NCBI GenBank assembly: GCA_905221605.1
Contig: CAJNDS010000818.1
Coordinates: 1-50,000 of the forward strand
Reading direction: 5' to 3'
DNA from: Symbiodinium natans
Taxonomy: Eukaryota; Sar; Dinophyceae; Suessiales; Symbiodiniaceae
DNA: 50,000 nucleotides
Below, in pieces: positions 19,965 through 31,107 of the stretch (the stretch's first letter is position 1; every line of letters starts with the position of its first letter). The notes beneath the pieces were generated by a model that was not told the DNA's origin, ran no database searches, and saw only the letters and a list, made by a program, of their open reading frames with translations. The translations under genes were made by a program, and so were the position numbers.

Positions 19965-20045
19965 TGAACTCTATATTTCTTAATGTTATCGGATTCTTTG
20001 GGTGGGTGGGTTTGCTCCTAAGCCTGGAACCCCCTAATGACTAGT
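19965..20045 (+). repeat. Dispersed repeat family B, copy 2
   Basis: TATATTTCTTAATGTTATCGG, then TTTGGGTGGGTGGGTT and TGACTAGTGAATGC. Shared with 43605-43700 and, inverted, with 11505-11590. Confidence 0.6.
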
Positions 20046-20584
20046 GAATGCTAGAACAGTGACCCTCTAGACCCTAAACCCGAAACCCTGAACCCGAAAC
20101 CCTATACCCTAAACCCTACATGTAGATCCAAGAGTTAAATCCTCCATTCGTGCCTGACATGTCAGGTCATGGATGCGCTGGACCCGGAGCAGAAGGCCTA
20201 AACCCCCCAAACCCCCCAAACTCTAACGAACCCGGTTCAGGGTTTAGGGTTTAGGGTAGAAGCCTTAAAGCCCAAAGCCCCAACCCCTAAACCCTCTAAG
20301 CCCTAAGGCCGGGTTACTAATGGGTTTATCGGGTTTGTAGGGCTTTTTGGCTCAAACGTTGCACTAGGCTTTTTTGGGGTTTGCAGGATTTGCAGAGTAA
20401 ACTGGGTCCAGGGCTTAGGGTTTGTGCTGTGGGGTAGGGGTAGGGTGCAGGGCTGAAAGGGCTTCAGTGGGTTGAGATGATTTCTCGGCACTAGAAGGTT
20501 CGGGGTTATGCGTTCCTCTCAAGCCCTTAGCCCGCTTATGCTTAAAAATTTAAGCACTGAACCCTAAACCCTAAACCCTAAACC

Positions 20585-20651
<67 letters not shown>

Positions 20652-20689
20652 ACCCTAAACCCTAAAAGGCCTAGGCCGTCCCCCAACAG
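20046..20689. other. C-units, spacer and a CCCTCAA array
   Basis: Degenerate C-units (20070-20120), unique spacers with mixed heptamers, then C-array 20556-20670 in which about ten central units are the pure CCCTCAA variant. No gene supported. Confidence 0.6.
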
Positions 20690-20747
20690 TGGGTGGGCGG
20701 CTCTTGAGCCCTTCGACCTCACCCAGAGCGAGCCCCCTTGAAAAAAG
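20690..20747 (+). CDS. Candidate exon, frame uncertain
   Basis: Acceptor AACAG and donor AAAAAG|GTGAAC, with a C-array upstream and a G-array downstream (20800). Two frames stay open, so the protein is not assigned. Confidence 0.3.
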
Positions 20748-20799
20748 GTGAACCCCAAGGGCCGCAAGGCAGGTCCCGGACCCTTCGCCGCAGCGTGGT

Positions 20800-21050
20800 T
20801 AGGGTTTAGGGTTTAGGGCTTAGGGCTTAGGGTTTAGGGTTTAGGGTTTAGGGTTTAGGGGTGGGAGAAAGGTGTTAGAGGGCCAGAGCAGCTCTTCGCA
20901 CCTGACGAAGCTTTCGAGCCTGTTCTGCATCCGCGCTACACAACCCTACACCCTAAACCCTAAACCCTGAACCCTGAACCCTAAACCCTAAACCCTAAAC
21001 CCTAAACCCTACAGACCCTAAACCCTAAACCCTAACCCCCAAACCCCAAA
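20800..21050. repeat. G-array, spacer, C-array (one inferred intron)
   Basis: TTTAGGG at 20800-20862 and CCCTAAA at 20940-21050, separated by about 75 bases, between two exon-like islands. Confidence 0.9.
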
Positions 21051-21075
21051 CCCCACCCGCTTCGATTCGGCCCAG

Positions 21076-21132
21076 AAAATGCTCAACAGCGTCCTCGTGG
21101 CGAGGCAGAGTGTGGCGCCCGGCATATCCATG
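21076..21132 (+). CDS. Candidate exon, product unknown
   Basis: After cggcccag. Frame MLNSVLVARQSVAPGISMA before a G-array (21138). The C-then-G flanking syntax fits. Confidence 0.42.
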
Positions 21133-21137
21133 GCCTA

Positions 21138-21784
21138 GGCTTAGGGTTTAGGGTTTAGGGTTTAGGGTTTAGGGTTTAGGGTATAGGCTGTATAGGATTT
21201 AGGATTTAGGGTTAGTTTCCTTTTTTAAAGGGTTTTGTAGGACGTTAGGACACTGTTCGGGCTCTGGGGCTGTAGGGTTTCAGGATATTCAAGGTTCAGA
21301 AGTTCTTCCGGGGTAGGGTTTTAAAGGCTCTGGGGCTTCAGGGCTTCGGGTTTTTGGATTCTCGGTTGGCCCCTTGGGCCTTTTTATGTAGGAGCCAACA
21401 ATAACTGAAGAACAGAGCCGCAATCCTAACACCCCCTAAATGCCTAGATTGAGAACCTACAACAGCCCTCAAACCTTCAAGCCCTAAACACCCCAAAAAC
21501 CGCTAAACCCCCCAAACCCCTAGAAGCCCCTAAGCCTTCCAAAACCCTAAAACCCCCCAAACACCCCTAGAAACCCTGAAAAATCCTTAAAACCCTGAAA
21601 ACCCCAAAAAACCCCAAAAGCCCCCCAAGACTCTAACAGACCCTAAAACCCCCAAAAGCCCTAAAACCCCTAACCCCCTCCCCCCCAAAAACATACCCCT
21701 AAACCCTAAACCCTAAACCCAAACCCTAAACCCTGAACCCTGAACCCTGAAAACCCCAAAAAGCAACCTGCAAAACCCCCCAAG
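21138..21784. other. Inferred intron interior
   Basis: G-array 21138-21190, a unique spacer with CCCCAAAA-rich degenerate units (21480-21690), then C-array 21690-21750. No open frame supported. Confidence 0.6.
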
Positions 21785-21872
21785 TCGCGCCAAGATCCTG
21801 ACCGGCCCATTGAGACCCCAGCGCCGGAGAACGGGGACTCACCGGAACGGCCGCGCAGCGTGCGGTTCAGGG
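21785..21872 (+). CDS. Candidate exon, Pro/Arg-rich
   Basis: Clean frame SRQDPDRPIETPAPENGDSP then ERPRSVRF, running from an AG to a GT that begins the next G-array. Likely a disordered segment. Confidence 0.45.
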
Positions 21873-22258
21873 GTTTAGGGTTTAGGGAGGGTTTGGGGTT
21901 TGGGGTTTGGGGTTTGGGGTTTGGGGTTTGGGGTTTGGGGTTTGGGGTTTGGGGTTTGGGGTTTAGGGTTTGGGGGCTAGGGTTTAGGGTTTGGGGTTTG
22001 GGGTTTAGGGTTTGGGGTTTGCCCCAAACCCTAAGGGCCCTAAGCCCCTCGAAACTCCAGTGACCTCAGGCCCAAGAAGCTGCGCACCCCAAGCCTCAAA
22101 CCCCAAGGCTAACGCGCTCAACATGAACCCTTTTGGGGGAGCGCTGTTAGGGTTTAGGGTTTAGGGTTTAGGGTTTAGGGTTTAGGGTTTAGGGTTTAGG
22201 GTTTAGGGTTCAGGGTTTGGGGTTTGGGGTTTGGGGTTTGGGGTTTGGGGTTTGGGGT
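21870..22258. repeat. TTTGGGG / TTTAGGG G-arrays with short island
   Basis: A block of nearly pure TTTGGGG (21886-21960, mixed to 22022), a short C-rich island (22023-22140), then TTTAGGG switching to TTTGGGG (22147-22258). Confidence 0.93.
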
Positions 22259-22340
22259 TGGCGATGTTATGCTAACCCCAATGTCTGGAACCCGATGGCC
22301 TGTACCTCGGCCTGGACCTCTCTGTCGCTTGAAGTCCTAG

Positions 22341-22384
22341 GCTGTACAAGAAGCTGCAGATGCTCAAGGACCGACCTTGCATTC
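22341..22384 (+). CDS. Candidate exon, product unknown
   Basis: After gaagtcctag. Frame LYKKLQMLKDRPCI; GC donor possible at 22385. Short. Confidence 0.35.
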
Positions 22385-22431
22385 GGCAAGATCTCCAAAT
22401 TTCTGGACCCCCCCCAAGAAAAGAAATATTT

Positions 22432-22505
22432 TTTTGGGTCGGATTAATTACTGATACTATTTCCTTATGGTTCCTTTTTTACATATACTAGAATAGCCCC
22501 CACCC
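22432..22505 (+). repeat. Dispersed repeat family C, copy 1
   Basis: GGGTCGGATTAATTACTGAT then TATTTCCTTATGGTTCC and TATACTAGAATAGCCCCC. Matches 27838-27905 with small differences. Confidence 0.6.
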
Positions 22506-23065
22506 CCCAAAACCCTATTCTAGTGTATTTAGGCCCCTACAGAGGTTGTAGGCTACTTAGGGCCCTTTATGGGGGGGTTGAGAGTTTCGGGTTTGTTTCG
22601 AGTGCCCTGCGGTATCTCCTGTCATGGCCTCCTTTCTCGCCGAGGGGTAGTAGAGCGCCGTTGTTGCCAGTGACGGTGCATTGGGCATACTTGTCATTAA
22701 ATCTAACAAGCTTACAGAGGGTGGGGAAACTAGCCCTTTAAACACCAAACCCTAAACCCCAAGCCCTAAACAGGGGTAGGTTTGAACAAAAAAATTGATG
22801 TTTGTTATCCTTAATCCCCTATGTAATTCGTATAACGCCATAAAGATTTTAATAGCACCCCCAAACCTATCCCGGTAAACCCTAAGCCCTACACCAGCAG
22901 TAGAAGTTTAGCAACAAAAGCGCCCCCGAAGGCACCCAAAAAGGTGCCGGGAGCCTGTTCAATCTCCATAAACGCAAAGCCTAAACCCTTACCCCGAACC
23001 CCAAACCCTGAACCCTAAACCCTAAACACCAGCCCCCTCAATCCTAAAGCAGCCTGTGAGAGCAG
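22506..23065. other. Spacer without supported gene
   Basis: An AT-richer unique stretch with open frames of 63 and 72 codons on opposite strands (22523-22748), then degenerate C-units (22742-22770, 22980-23030) before the next island. No product recognised. Confidence 0.5.
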
Positions 23066-23145
23066 GACGACAATGAGGTGGTCAAGTGGCGCCTGGGCAT
23101 TGACCCCCTGCTGCTTCAGCGCCTCGACGGCAGACTGGCTTTTCG
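23066..23145 (+). CDS. Candidate exon, product unknown
   Basis: AG|G acceptor (gagagcag) and GT donor at 23146 running into GTTTAGGGGG. Frame DDNEVVKWRLGIDPLLLQRL then DGRLAF. Among the more convincing single islands. Confidence 0.5.
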
Positions 23146-24287
23146 GTTTAGGGGGCTTAGAAGGGGGGCTTCGGGCTTGGGGGGCTTACAGGGGCTTTTC
23201 CAAGGGGTTATACAGGAGCTTTTAAAGGGGCTTTTGCACGGGCTTAGGGGCTTACAGGGGGCTTCTAAGGCTTTTGGCTTGGGAGCGTCTCGCTTGGGAG
23301 CGCGTTGAGGCCTGGCTTTTTTTTCGCGTCTTCGTCTCAGGTGCTGTCGTAGCTACCTCAAGTATGGGTCAACCCTCAAAACCCACCTAAGCCCAAGCCA
23401 CGCCTGAAGTCAGTCAGGTCCATCCAGCAGCTTGCTTGCATATGAGGGCTTTCAGGGCTTTCAGGGCTCTCTCAGGTTTTTTCAGGGCTTTCAAGTAACT
23501 TCCGAATTTCGGTCAAAGGCTTTCAGGGTTTCGGGTTTAGGGTTTAGGGTTCAGGGTTTCGGGTTTAGATCACAGCACGGCTCAAGGTAGGTTCCCGTTT
23601 GTTGGGTAAGGATTCCCCGTTTCAAGGGGCTCATTTCCCAATTCCTTAAGAGATGGCTCTCCAACTGCTTCTGCAACCGGGCACAAAGGCTCATCACGTG
23701 GGTTAGTTGCAAGTAGGGGCTGCTGTACTTATGGTTCAAGTCAGGATTCTTAGACCCTATTGATACCCTACTCATGAGCCTGGGTTCCACTTGTTCACTT
23801 CGCTCCCCACCCCCCCAACGCACGGTGAAAGCAAGCAATGCCGCGCCTTGCATCCCTATTCCATTCACTTCTTCACCCCCAAAATCCCTAGGGTTTAGGG
23901 TTTAGGGTTCAGGGTTCAGGAATCTGTGTTTAGTGTTTAGGGCTTCTAAACCCTAAACTCCCAACCCTTTGCTCACAGCCTCAACCCTTAACCCTTAACC
24001 CTTACCCCTGAACCCTAAACTAAACCTTCTGTTCTAACGCTTTTGGGACTTGGCTCTTGGCAGCTTCTGTCCCGATTTCGAGCCCGGGGTGTTGTATGTT
24101 ACTTTAAACCCGATCATTCAACCCCAAAGCCTAAACCCCCCCCCCCCCCTCCCCAAAACCTCAAAAAGACCCAAACGCAAAACACAAACCCTAAACCCTA
24201 AACCCGAAACCCTAAACCCCAAACTCCAAACCTCAAAACCCGAACCCCCCCCTCCCCCCCTCCCCTCCCCCCTGTTTTTGATTACAG
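23146..24287. other. Inferred intron interior
   Basis: GGGGCTTTTA-type degenerate G-units (23146-23300), short G-arrays (23530-23565, 23888-23945), a unique stretch (23570-23870) with a 105-codon minus-strand frame I do not trust, and C-arrays (24120-24250) with poly-C runs ending in a strong pyrimidine tract. Confidence 0.5.
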
Positions 24288-24375
24288 CGCCTTCCTCGAG
24301 CTGCTAAGCCTTCAGGGCGCTACACGATTAGACAAACAGACTGCGTTCTACACCCTCAAACCCTCAGCGCCCAAA
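24288..24375 (+). CDS. Candidate exon, product unknown
   Basis: Preceded by cctgtttttgattacag, the best-looking acceptor in the window. Frame AFLELLSLQGATRLDKQTAF; a GC donor after CTTCAGG could shorten it to about 30 bases. G-array starts at 24380. Confidence 0.45.
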
Positions 24376-24630
24376 TTGAAGGTTTAGGGTTTAGGGTTTA
24401 GGGTTCAGGGTTTAGGGTTTAGGGTCTAGGGTGTTCAGGGTGTTCAGGCTGTAGGGTTCCCACACTTCAGGGCCCCTAAGCATTTCCTAAATACCCTTAA
24501 GCCCAAAAAACCCCCAAGCAGCCCCGTAACCCCCTCCCCCTAAACCCCCCTAAGCTCCCCCTAAACCCCCCCCCAAATCCCCCCCTAAGCATTTTCTAAA
24601 TGAGCCGCAAAACCTTTCTCCCCAACCGAG

Positions 24631-24678
24631 GAACGTGATTGAGAAGGCAGGTCTCGCAGAGCCGGGGCTGTTGCAGCT
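24631..24678 (+). CDS. Candidate exon, product unknown
   Basis: After ccgag at the end of a C-rich stretch. Frame NVIEKAGLAEPGLLQL; followed by degenerate G-units to 24900. Confidence 0.35.
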
Positions 24679-25207
24679 TTAGGAATTCGGGTTTAGGGGG
24701 GGTTTATGGGGTTTAGGGCTTAAGGGGGGGTTAGGGTTTAAGGGTTTCGGGTTCAAGGGGCTTAAGGGGTTTAGGACTTAAGGGGGTTAGGGTTTAAGGG
24801 TTTCGGGTTCAAGGGGCTTAGGGGGTTTCAGGGGTTTAGGGTTTAAGGGGGCTTCGGGCTGTTAGGGGGGTTTAGGATTTAGGGCTTCGGGAAGTTTGGG
24901 GTCCAACTACGGGTTTTGCAGTTCCGTCTCGGGCTAGTTTGACTTCACCCCGGCTTCCGAGGCTTGAGGATTAGAGAGGATGTTGGCTCTTAGGGCTTTG
25001 GGTTTAGGGTTTAGGGTTTAGGGTTTTGGGGGGGCTTCAGTAGCTTGGTCAACGTCATGGGTTTGCGGGGTTTGTGTGGGGCCTGGGGGCTTGGAGGGCT
25101 TAGTGCTTTGTCGTTTCTTGCAACTTCACCCCAGGCTTCATAGCCCCAGGACTCCCCCGGCCCCCTTACCCCCCACGCCGTCGCTCTGTTCCACCAGAAG
25201 TCAGGGT

Positions 25208-25330
25208 TCTAACCCTGAACCCTAAAGCCTAAACCCTAAACCCTAAACCCTAAACCCTAAACCCTAAACCCTAAACCCTAAACCCTAAACCCTAAACCCT
25301 AAACCCTAAACCCTGAACCCGAAACCGCGA
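25208..25330 (+). repeat. C-strand array
   Basis: About 16 CCCTAAA units upstream of the island at 25393. The preceding 24680-25205 is degenerate G-units and unique spacer. Confidence 0.95.
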
Positions 25331-25392
25331 GGGCGCGACTTGAAGGCAGAGCCCTCTTCCCTGCCCCCCCACCCCACCCTCTGCGGTGGCAG

Positions 25393-28300
25393 GAGCAGAT
25401 GAAGCTTGCGGACGCTGAGGCGGCCAAGGACGACGGAAGCTGTCGAGTTGCCTTAGAAGGGCTTCAAGCCCTTTTTTAGGACTTAAAGCCTTATAAAACC
25501 CTTCTTCAAACCCTTTTAAGACTTAAAGCCTTATAAAACCCTTCTTCAAACCCTTTTAAGACTTAAAGCCTTATAAAACTCTTCTTCAAAAGCCTTTGAA
25601 AACGTAAAGCCTTCTGAGCCCTTTCAAGCCTTGTTAAAACTTCAAGCCCTATACGCCCTGTTCCAAACCCTTGTAAAACCAAAAGCCTTGTAAACCCTTC
25701 AAACCCTTTTTAAGCTTAAAGCCTTCTACGAACCCTTTTCCAGACCCCTCAGGGGTTTATGGCCTTTTTTGGGGTTTTGGGGTTCGGGGGTGGTTTTGGA
25801 CTTCCCCCTGAAAACCCCCAGGTTGATGGCTTCATGATAAAGCGGGCATTTTCTTCATGTGCCGCTGTAGGCTCCCTCATCTTTTCCGCCCTTTGAAAAT
25901 CCTTTGATGGCCTCAATGTCTCCCGGGTTTAGGGTTTAGGGTTTAGGGCTTAGGGCTTAGGGTTTAGGGTTTAGGGTTTAGGGTTTAGGGGCATTTGGAA
26001 GGACTTGGACGATGCTTCGGACGCAGCAGAAGCCTGGCGCCTCTTCCAGGACGTGGGGGGGGGTGGGGGGAGTTGGGGGGCTGAGGGGCACGATGACGGG
26101 GTTTAGGGTTTAGGGTTTAGGGTTTAGGGTTTAGGGTTAGGGCGCCTTTTCTAGGCAAACCCTACACCGCAAGCTGTTGAGACTTCAGGGTCTGAGGGGT
26201 TCCCAGCGGGCTGGGAGCATCGAAGTAAAACCCCGAACCCATACAAATGCCAAACCCTGAACCCAAGGGCCCCTAAACCCTGTAAACCATAAACCCTGAG
26301 CCCCAAACCCTATAACCTTTAAGCCCTGCACCCTGCAACCCTAGAAGCCATGAACCCTGAGCCCTAAACCCTGCACCCTGTACCCCCTAAACCTAAAACA
26401 CCCTAAACTGTAAACCCTAAACCCTAAGCCCTAAGCCCCAAGCCCTAAGCCCTAAACCCTAAACCCGAAACCCTAAACCTAAACCCTGAAGAGACCCTGA
26501 AGCCCTAAGTCCCCTCCTTCTGCTCTACTGTTCAGAGGCGCAGTTTCCCAAAGCCGCTGAGAAGGAAGTGGCAACCCGAGATGGGTGTAGGGTTTAGGGT
26601 TTAGGGTTTAGGGTTCAGGGTTTAGGGTGGGTTTAGGGATTGGATTTCTGGAACTTGGGATTTCGAGGTTTACGGTTTTCAGGCTGAGGGTTTGAGGGTT
26701 TTGGGTTTTAAGGTTGAGGGTTTTGGGGTTTTGGGGTTTTGGGGTTTTCGGGTTTCAGGGTGTTGGGGTTTTTAGGGCCATTTCAAGGTGTTGGGTGCAG
26801 TTTTGGTACCTGGTTGACGGTTGTGCCCTGGGATGTCCCCCCTTATACCAACAGTCCTTAATAGGGATCATAGTAGGGGTCTACTAGAATCCCGATTAAG
26901 GACTGTTAGACGCCCTAAACCCCAAACTTGTTTTCTTTTAAATCTGTCTTCCCCTGAACCCTAAACCCTAAACCCTAAACCCTAAATCCTAAACCCTAAA
27001 CCCTAAACCCTAAACCCCTAAACCCTATTTTTTGGGGGGGATCTGAGATCTACATGACCACGCCCTGCCGTGAAGCGGACATCAAGTACCGCTTCCGCCG
27101 GATGAAAGAGGCCATGAAGGCCCGAGGAAGGGTTTAGGGTTTAGGGTTTAGGGTTTAGGGTTTAGGGTCTAGGGCCTGGGGTCTAGGGTTTAGGGTTTAG
27201 GGTTTAGGGTTTGGGGTTTTTGCGAGGGATTTTGAGAGGGCTTTTGGGAGGGTTTTTGGAGGGTTTGTGGAGATTTTGTGGAGGGTTTGGGGGTTTTGGG
27301 ATTTTTTGGTGGGATTTCGGGAGTTTGGAGTTTTAGGACTTTTTGAGTTTACGGCTTAGGGTTGCAGATTGAGGGTTTGGGGTTTAGGGCTGGGAGGGTT
27401 GGGGTTTAGGGCTGGGAGGGTAATGGTGGACCCGGTTTGGGGGAAAGCTTGTAGGGACTAACGCCCCAAGCCTGAACCCTAAACGGCCCATTGGGGTTTA
27501 CCCGAGGTTGAGGGGTCAGGGTTTGGGTCGGTTTGGGGTGTAGAGCTTACGGTCCGTCTAGGCCGCCTGTCATTCAAACGGCGCGCATGTTAAAGTTTCA
27601 GGCTTTGGGTTTTGGAGGTGTGTCGAGTGTAGGCCCCAAAGCTTCAGCATGTACTTAAGCTTCTGAACCCAAACACCCCAACCTCGCCCAAACCCCAAAC
27701 CTGTCAACCCTGAACCCCTACTTGTACCCTAACACCCCAAACCTCTCAACCTCTCAGGCTCTCAACCCCTCGACCTCTCAACCCCTTCGACCGTAGACCC
27801 AGCGGAAGTACAAGCAAGCTCTATTCGGGAATGCAACATAGGGGTCGGAAGAATTACTAATATTATTTCCTTATGGTCCCTTATTAACTATACTATAGTG
27901 ACCCCCCCAAAACCCAAAACCCAAAACCCAAAACCCCAAACCCGAAACCCAAAACCCAAAACCCAAAACCCAAAACCCTAAACCCTAAACCCTAAACCCA
28001 ATTCTTAAGACCCCTATCGTAGGTGGACTCGGCCACAGCGCTGGAAATTTTGGGCCGCGAATCTTGGATGAAACTCTTCGCGGCAGTGGTCGTGGTGCTT
28101 GGGTTGCTTGCGGAGGGTTTAGGGTTTAGGGTTTAGGGTTTAGGGTTTAGGGTTTAGGGGGTAGTTGCAAGTGGGGTTGTTCTTCGGGTGACTGTGATTG
28201 CAGGGACGCCGCGCTAACTTCTGAACGCTGCATCCGGTGAAGCTTGTTTAGGCTCATGGCAACCAACCTCACCATAAACCCTAAGCCCGAAACCCTAAGA

Positions 28301-29358
28301 AAACCCTAAGCCGCCTAAACCCTCTCAACCCTGAAACCCCCAACCCTGGGTTAAGAGTCTAGGGTTTCGGGTTTAGGGTATGGCGCTGCTTGTTTGGAAG
28401 TCATCAGGTTTGAGGGTCTGAGGGTTTAGGGTTCAACCCTGCGCTGTAAAGCCTAAACCCTAAAACCTGAGCCCTGAACCCTAAACCCTAAACCCTAAAC
28501 CCTAAACCCTAAACCCTGAACCCTAAACCCTAAACCCTAAACCTTAAACCCTAAACCCTAAACCCTAAACCCTAAACCCTAAACCCTAACCCTAAACCCT
28601 AAACCTAAACCCTAAGCCATCCCTTCCCCAGGACTCCACCCCCATGTTTGTGGACCCCGACTTTGTCCGACGGACCTGGAAAGCCATGGAAGAGGCCCTC
28701 CGGCTAAGGATTTAGCGCTTAAAAAAACCCCAAAAAGTAGGGTTAAGGGTTTAGGGTTTAGGGACTCAAATGGTGGATGCTGCTGATGTGGGAGCTGATC
28801 TAAATGATCGACTTCTTTTTTTGGTTGCTGTTCCGGTATATATTCCTCAGCCGAAACAGGGCTCGTCACTACGTCAGATCGACACCCAGGTAGCCCTAAA
28901 CCCTGAATCAGAGTTCGAAGCCCCAAGCTTCCCTAAACCCTAAACCCTGAACCCCTAAACCCTCAACCCTAAACCCTAAACCCTAAACCTTAAACCCTAA
29001 ACCCTAAACCCTAAGCCCTAAACCCTAAACCTTAAGTTCCCAATAAAAGCCCCAGCCCCGAGAGTCCCAGCCCCCTACCCCTCCCAGTCGATGCAGGTGA
29101 CTGGGCGCGAGGACGCGCTGGAGAACATTGCCGAGCCCTCAGCCATTCTAAGGAGCAGCTGCAAACAAGCCCGCAGTCCTAAACCCTAAACCCTAAACCC
29201 TAAACCCTGAACCCTAAACCCTAAACCCTAAACCCTAAACCCTAAACCTTACCCTAAACCCGTGGGACCCCCCTCAGGTCTTGAAGCATCCCGGCTCCTT
29301 GGTCACTCAACCCCAGCTGCGGCCTCAGCCGCGTTTTGCACCAATGCCTCCCCCCAGG
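25393..29358 (+). CDS. Multi-exon gene chain of unknown function, one membrane segment
   Basis: Islands that join in phase 0: 25393-25422 (EQMKLADAEA), 26002-26052 (DLDDASDAAEAWRLFQD), 26538-26570 (AQFPKAAEKEV), 27048-27119 (IYMTTPCREADIKYRF...), 28023-28109 (VDSATALEILGRESWMKLFA, then AVVVVLGLL), 28632-28694 (DSTPMFVDPDFVRRTWKAME), 29097-29129 (VTGREDALENI) and 29278-29358 (VLKHPGSLVTQ). Most donors in this reading are GC and most acceptors AG|G. One hydrophobic segment (LFAAVVVVLGLL) suggests a single membrane helix. The acceptor of 28632 (cccttccccag) is good. Introns carry G-arrays at 25925, 26586, 27128 and 28115, and C-arrays before most exons. Exon ends were chosen partly for phase, so the chain is a hypothesis; the individual frames are firmer. 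No family recognised. Confidence 0.45.
25460..25740. repeat. About 40-bp tandem repeat, decaying
   Basis: Three close copies of a unit containing ACTTAAAGCCTTATAAAACC and CTTCTTCAAACCCTTTTAAG, then several diverged ones. Confidence 0.85.
26836..26912. repeat. Foldback (MITE-like) element, copy 2
   Basis: AACAGTCCTTAATAGGGAT faces ATCCCGATTAAGGACTGTT across a 25-base loop. The left flank CCCCCCTTATACC matches the right arm of copy 1 (2958-3053) in inverse. Confidence 0.75.
27838..27905 (+). repeat. Dispersed repeat family C, copy 2
   Basis: GGGGTCGGAAGAATTACTAA, TATTTCCTTATGGTCCC and ACTATACTATAGTGACCCCC. Counterpart of 22432-22505. Confidence 0.6.
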
Positions 29359-29844
29359 GTTTAGGGTTTAGGGTTTAGGGTTTAGGGTTTAGGGTTTAGG
29401 GTTTAGGGTTTAGGGTTTAGGGTACAACATCAACCTCAGAGGGTTTGGGGGTTTCGGGTTTAGGGGCGAAGGAGCTTAGGGTTTGGGGGGTTTAGGTTTG
29501 GGATTCTGGAAGTTTGGGGTTTTGGCGGTTTGGGGCTTAGGGTTTCGGGTTTGGAGTTTGGGGGGCTTAGGGTTTGGGGTTTTGGGGTTTGGTTTTTTCG
29601 GCGAAAGCCCGTAAATCCAGAAAGCCGTCAGCCTAGTGCCCAACCCCCGGGTTCAGGGTTCAGGGTTCAGGGTTTAGGGTTTAGGGTTTAGGGTTTGGGG
29701 TCTTCGGCTTTTTTGGGTGTAAGGGATTGAGGATCTAGGGTTTGGGGTTTGGGTTTTAGGGCTTTGGGGTTTGAGGTCCAACCCTAAGCTGAAGCCCTAA
29801 ACGACTCTTATCCCCTCTATATAACCAGTATACTTCAAGCCTAA

Positions 29845-31025
29845 AACCAAAACCCCAAACCTAAACCCAAAACCCCAAACCTAAACCCAAAACCCCAAAC
29901 CCTAAACCCTAAACCCTAAACCCTAAACCCTAAACCCTACACCCTACACCCTAAACCCTAAACCCTAAAACCCTAAACCCTTAAACCCTAAACCCAAAAC
30001 CCAAAACTCCAACCCTAAATCCTAAACCCTAAACCCTACACCCTAAACCCCTAAATCCTAAACCCTAAACCCCTAAACCCCTAAACCCCTAAACCCTGAA
30101 CCCTAAACCCTAAACCCTAAAACCCTAAACCCTGAACCCTAAACCCTAAACCCTAAAACCCTAAACCCTAAACCCTAAACCCTAAACCCTAAACCCTAAA
30201 CCCTAAACCCTAAACTCTAAAACCCTAAACCCTTAAACCCTAAACCCTAAACCCCAAACCCTAAACCCGAAACTCCAACCCTAAATCCTAAACCCTAAGC
30301 CCCTAAACCCTAAACCCTAAACCCCTAAACCCTAAACCCTAAACCCTGAACCCTGAACCTTAAACCCTAAACCCTAAAACCCTAAACCCTAAACTCTAAA
30401 CCCTAAACCTTGAACCCTAAAACCCAAAACCTCTTAAACCCTGAACCCCCCAAGCCCTAAGCCCCCTAAACCCAAACCCTAAACCCCTAAACCCTAAACC
30501 CTAAACCCCTAAACCCTAAACCCTAAACCCTGAACCCTAAACCCTAAACCCTAAACCCTAAACCCTAAAACCCTAAAACCCTAAAACCCTAAACCCTAAA
30601 CCCTGAACCCTAAACCCTAAAACCCTAAACCCTTAAACCCTAAACCCTAAACCCAAAACTCCAACCCTAACTCCACCCTAACTCCTAACCCCTAAGCCCT
30701 AAACCCCTAACCCCTCGAAACCCGAAACCCTAAACCCTAAACCCTTAAACCCTAAACCCTAAACCTTTATCCCTAAAACCCGAAACCTCTTAAACCCTAA
30801 CCCCCTAAGCCCTAAACCCCCTAAACCCAACCCCCTAAACCATAAACCCCCTAAACCCTAAACCCCAAACCCCACACCCTAGAAACCCCAAACCCCAAAC
30901 CCTAATCCCTAAACCCTAATCCCTAAACCCTAAACCCTAAACCCGAAACCCTAATTCCTAAAACCCTAACCCTAAACCCTAAACCCCACACCCTAAACGC
31001 TAAACCCTAAACCCTAAACTTCCCC
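29845..31025 (+). repeat. Long degenerate C-strand array, about 1.2 kb
   Basis: The longest heptamer tract in the window. CCCTAAA units have frequent 8-mer (CCCTAAAA, CCCCTAAA) and base variants. No coding frame. Confidence 0.97.
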
Positions 31026-31044
31026 AAACCTCCAAGCCCTGAAG

Positions 31045-31101
31045 CACAAGAACACCTCGGCTCCCTGGCTCCTTGCGAAGGGTCCGGAGTCGGCCCGTTG
31101 A
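31045..31101 (+). CDS. Candidate terminal exon
   Basis: After ccctgaag at the end of the long C-array. Frame HKNTSAPWLLAKGPESAR ends at TGA 31099-31101. G-array starts at 31108. It could be the last exon of the preceding chain, or continue through a GT at GAAGG|GTCC. Confidence 0.35.
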   Translation, partial: HKNTSAPWLLAKGPESAR

Positions 31102-31107
31102 GGGTTT

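Noticed and set aside
20339-20358. Dinoflagellate spliced-leader-like GGCTTTTTGGCTCAAACG
   Set aside because: Only partly resembles the leader end as I recall it, lacks the rest of the leader and a donor, and lies in degenerate sequence.
29845-31025. True chromosome end
   Set aside because: Arrays are internal, short, degenerate and in both orientations, with exon-like sequence on both sides throughout the window.
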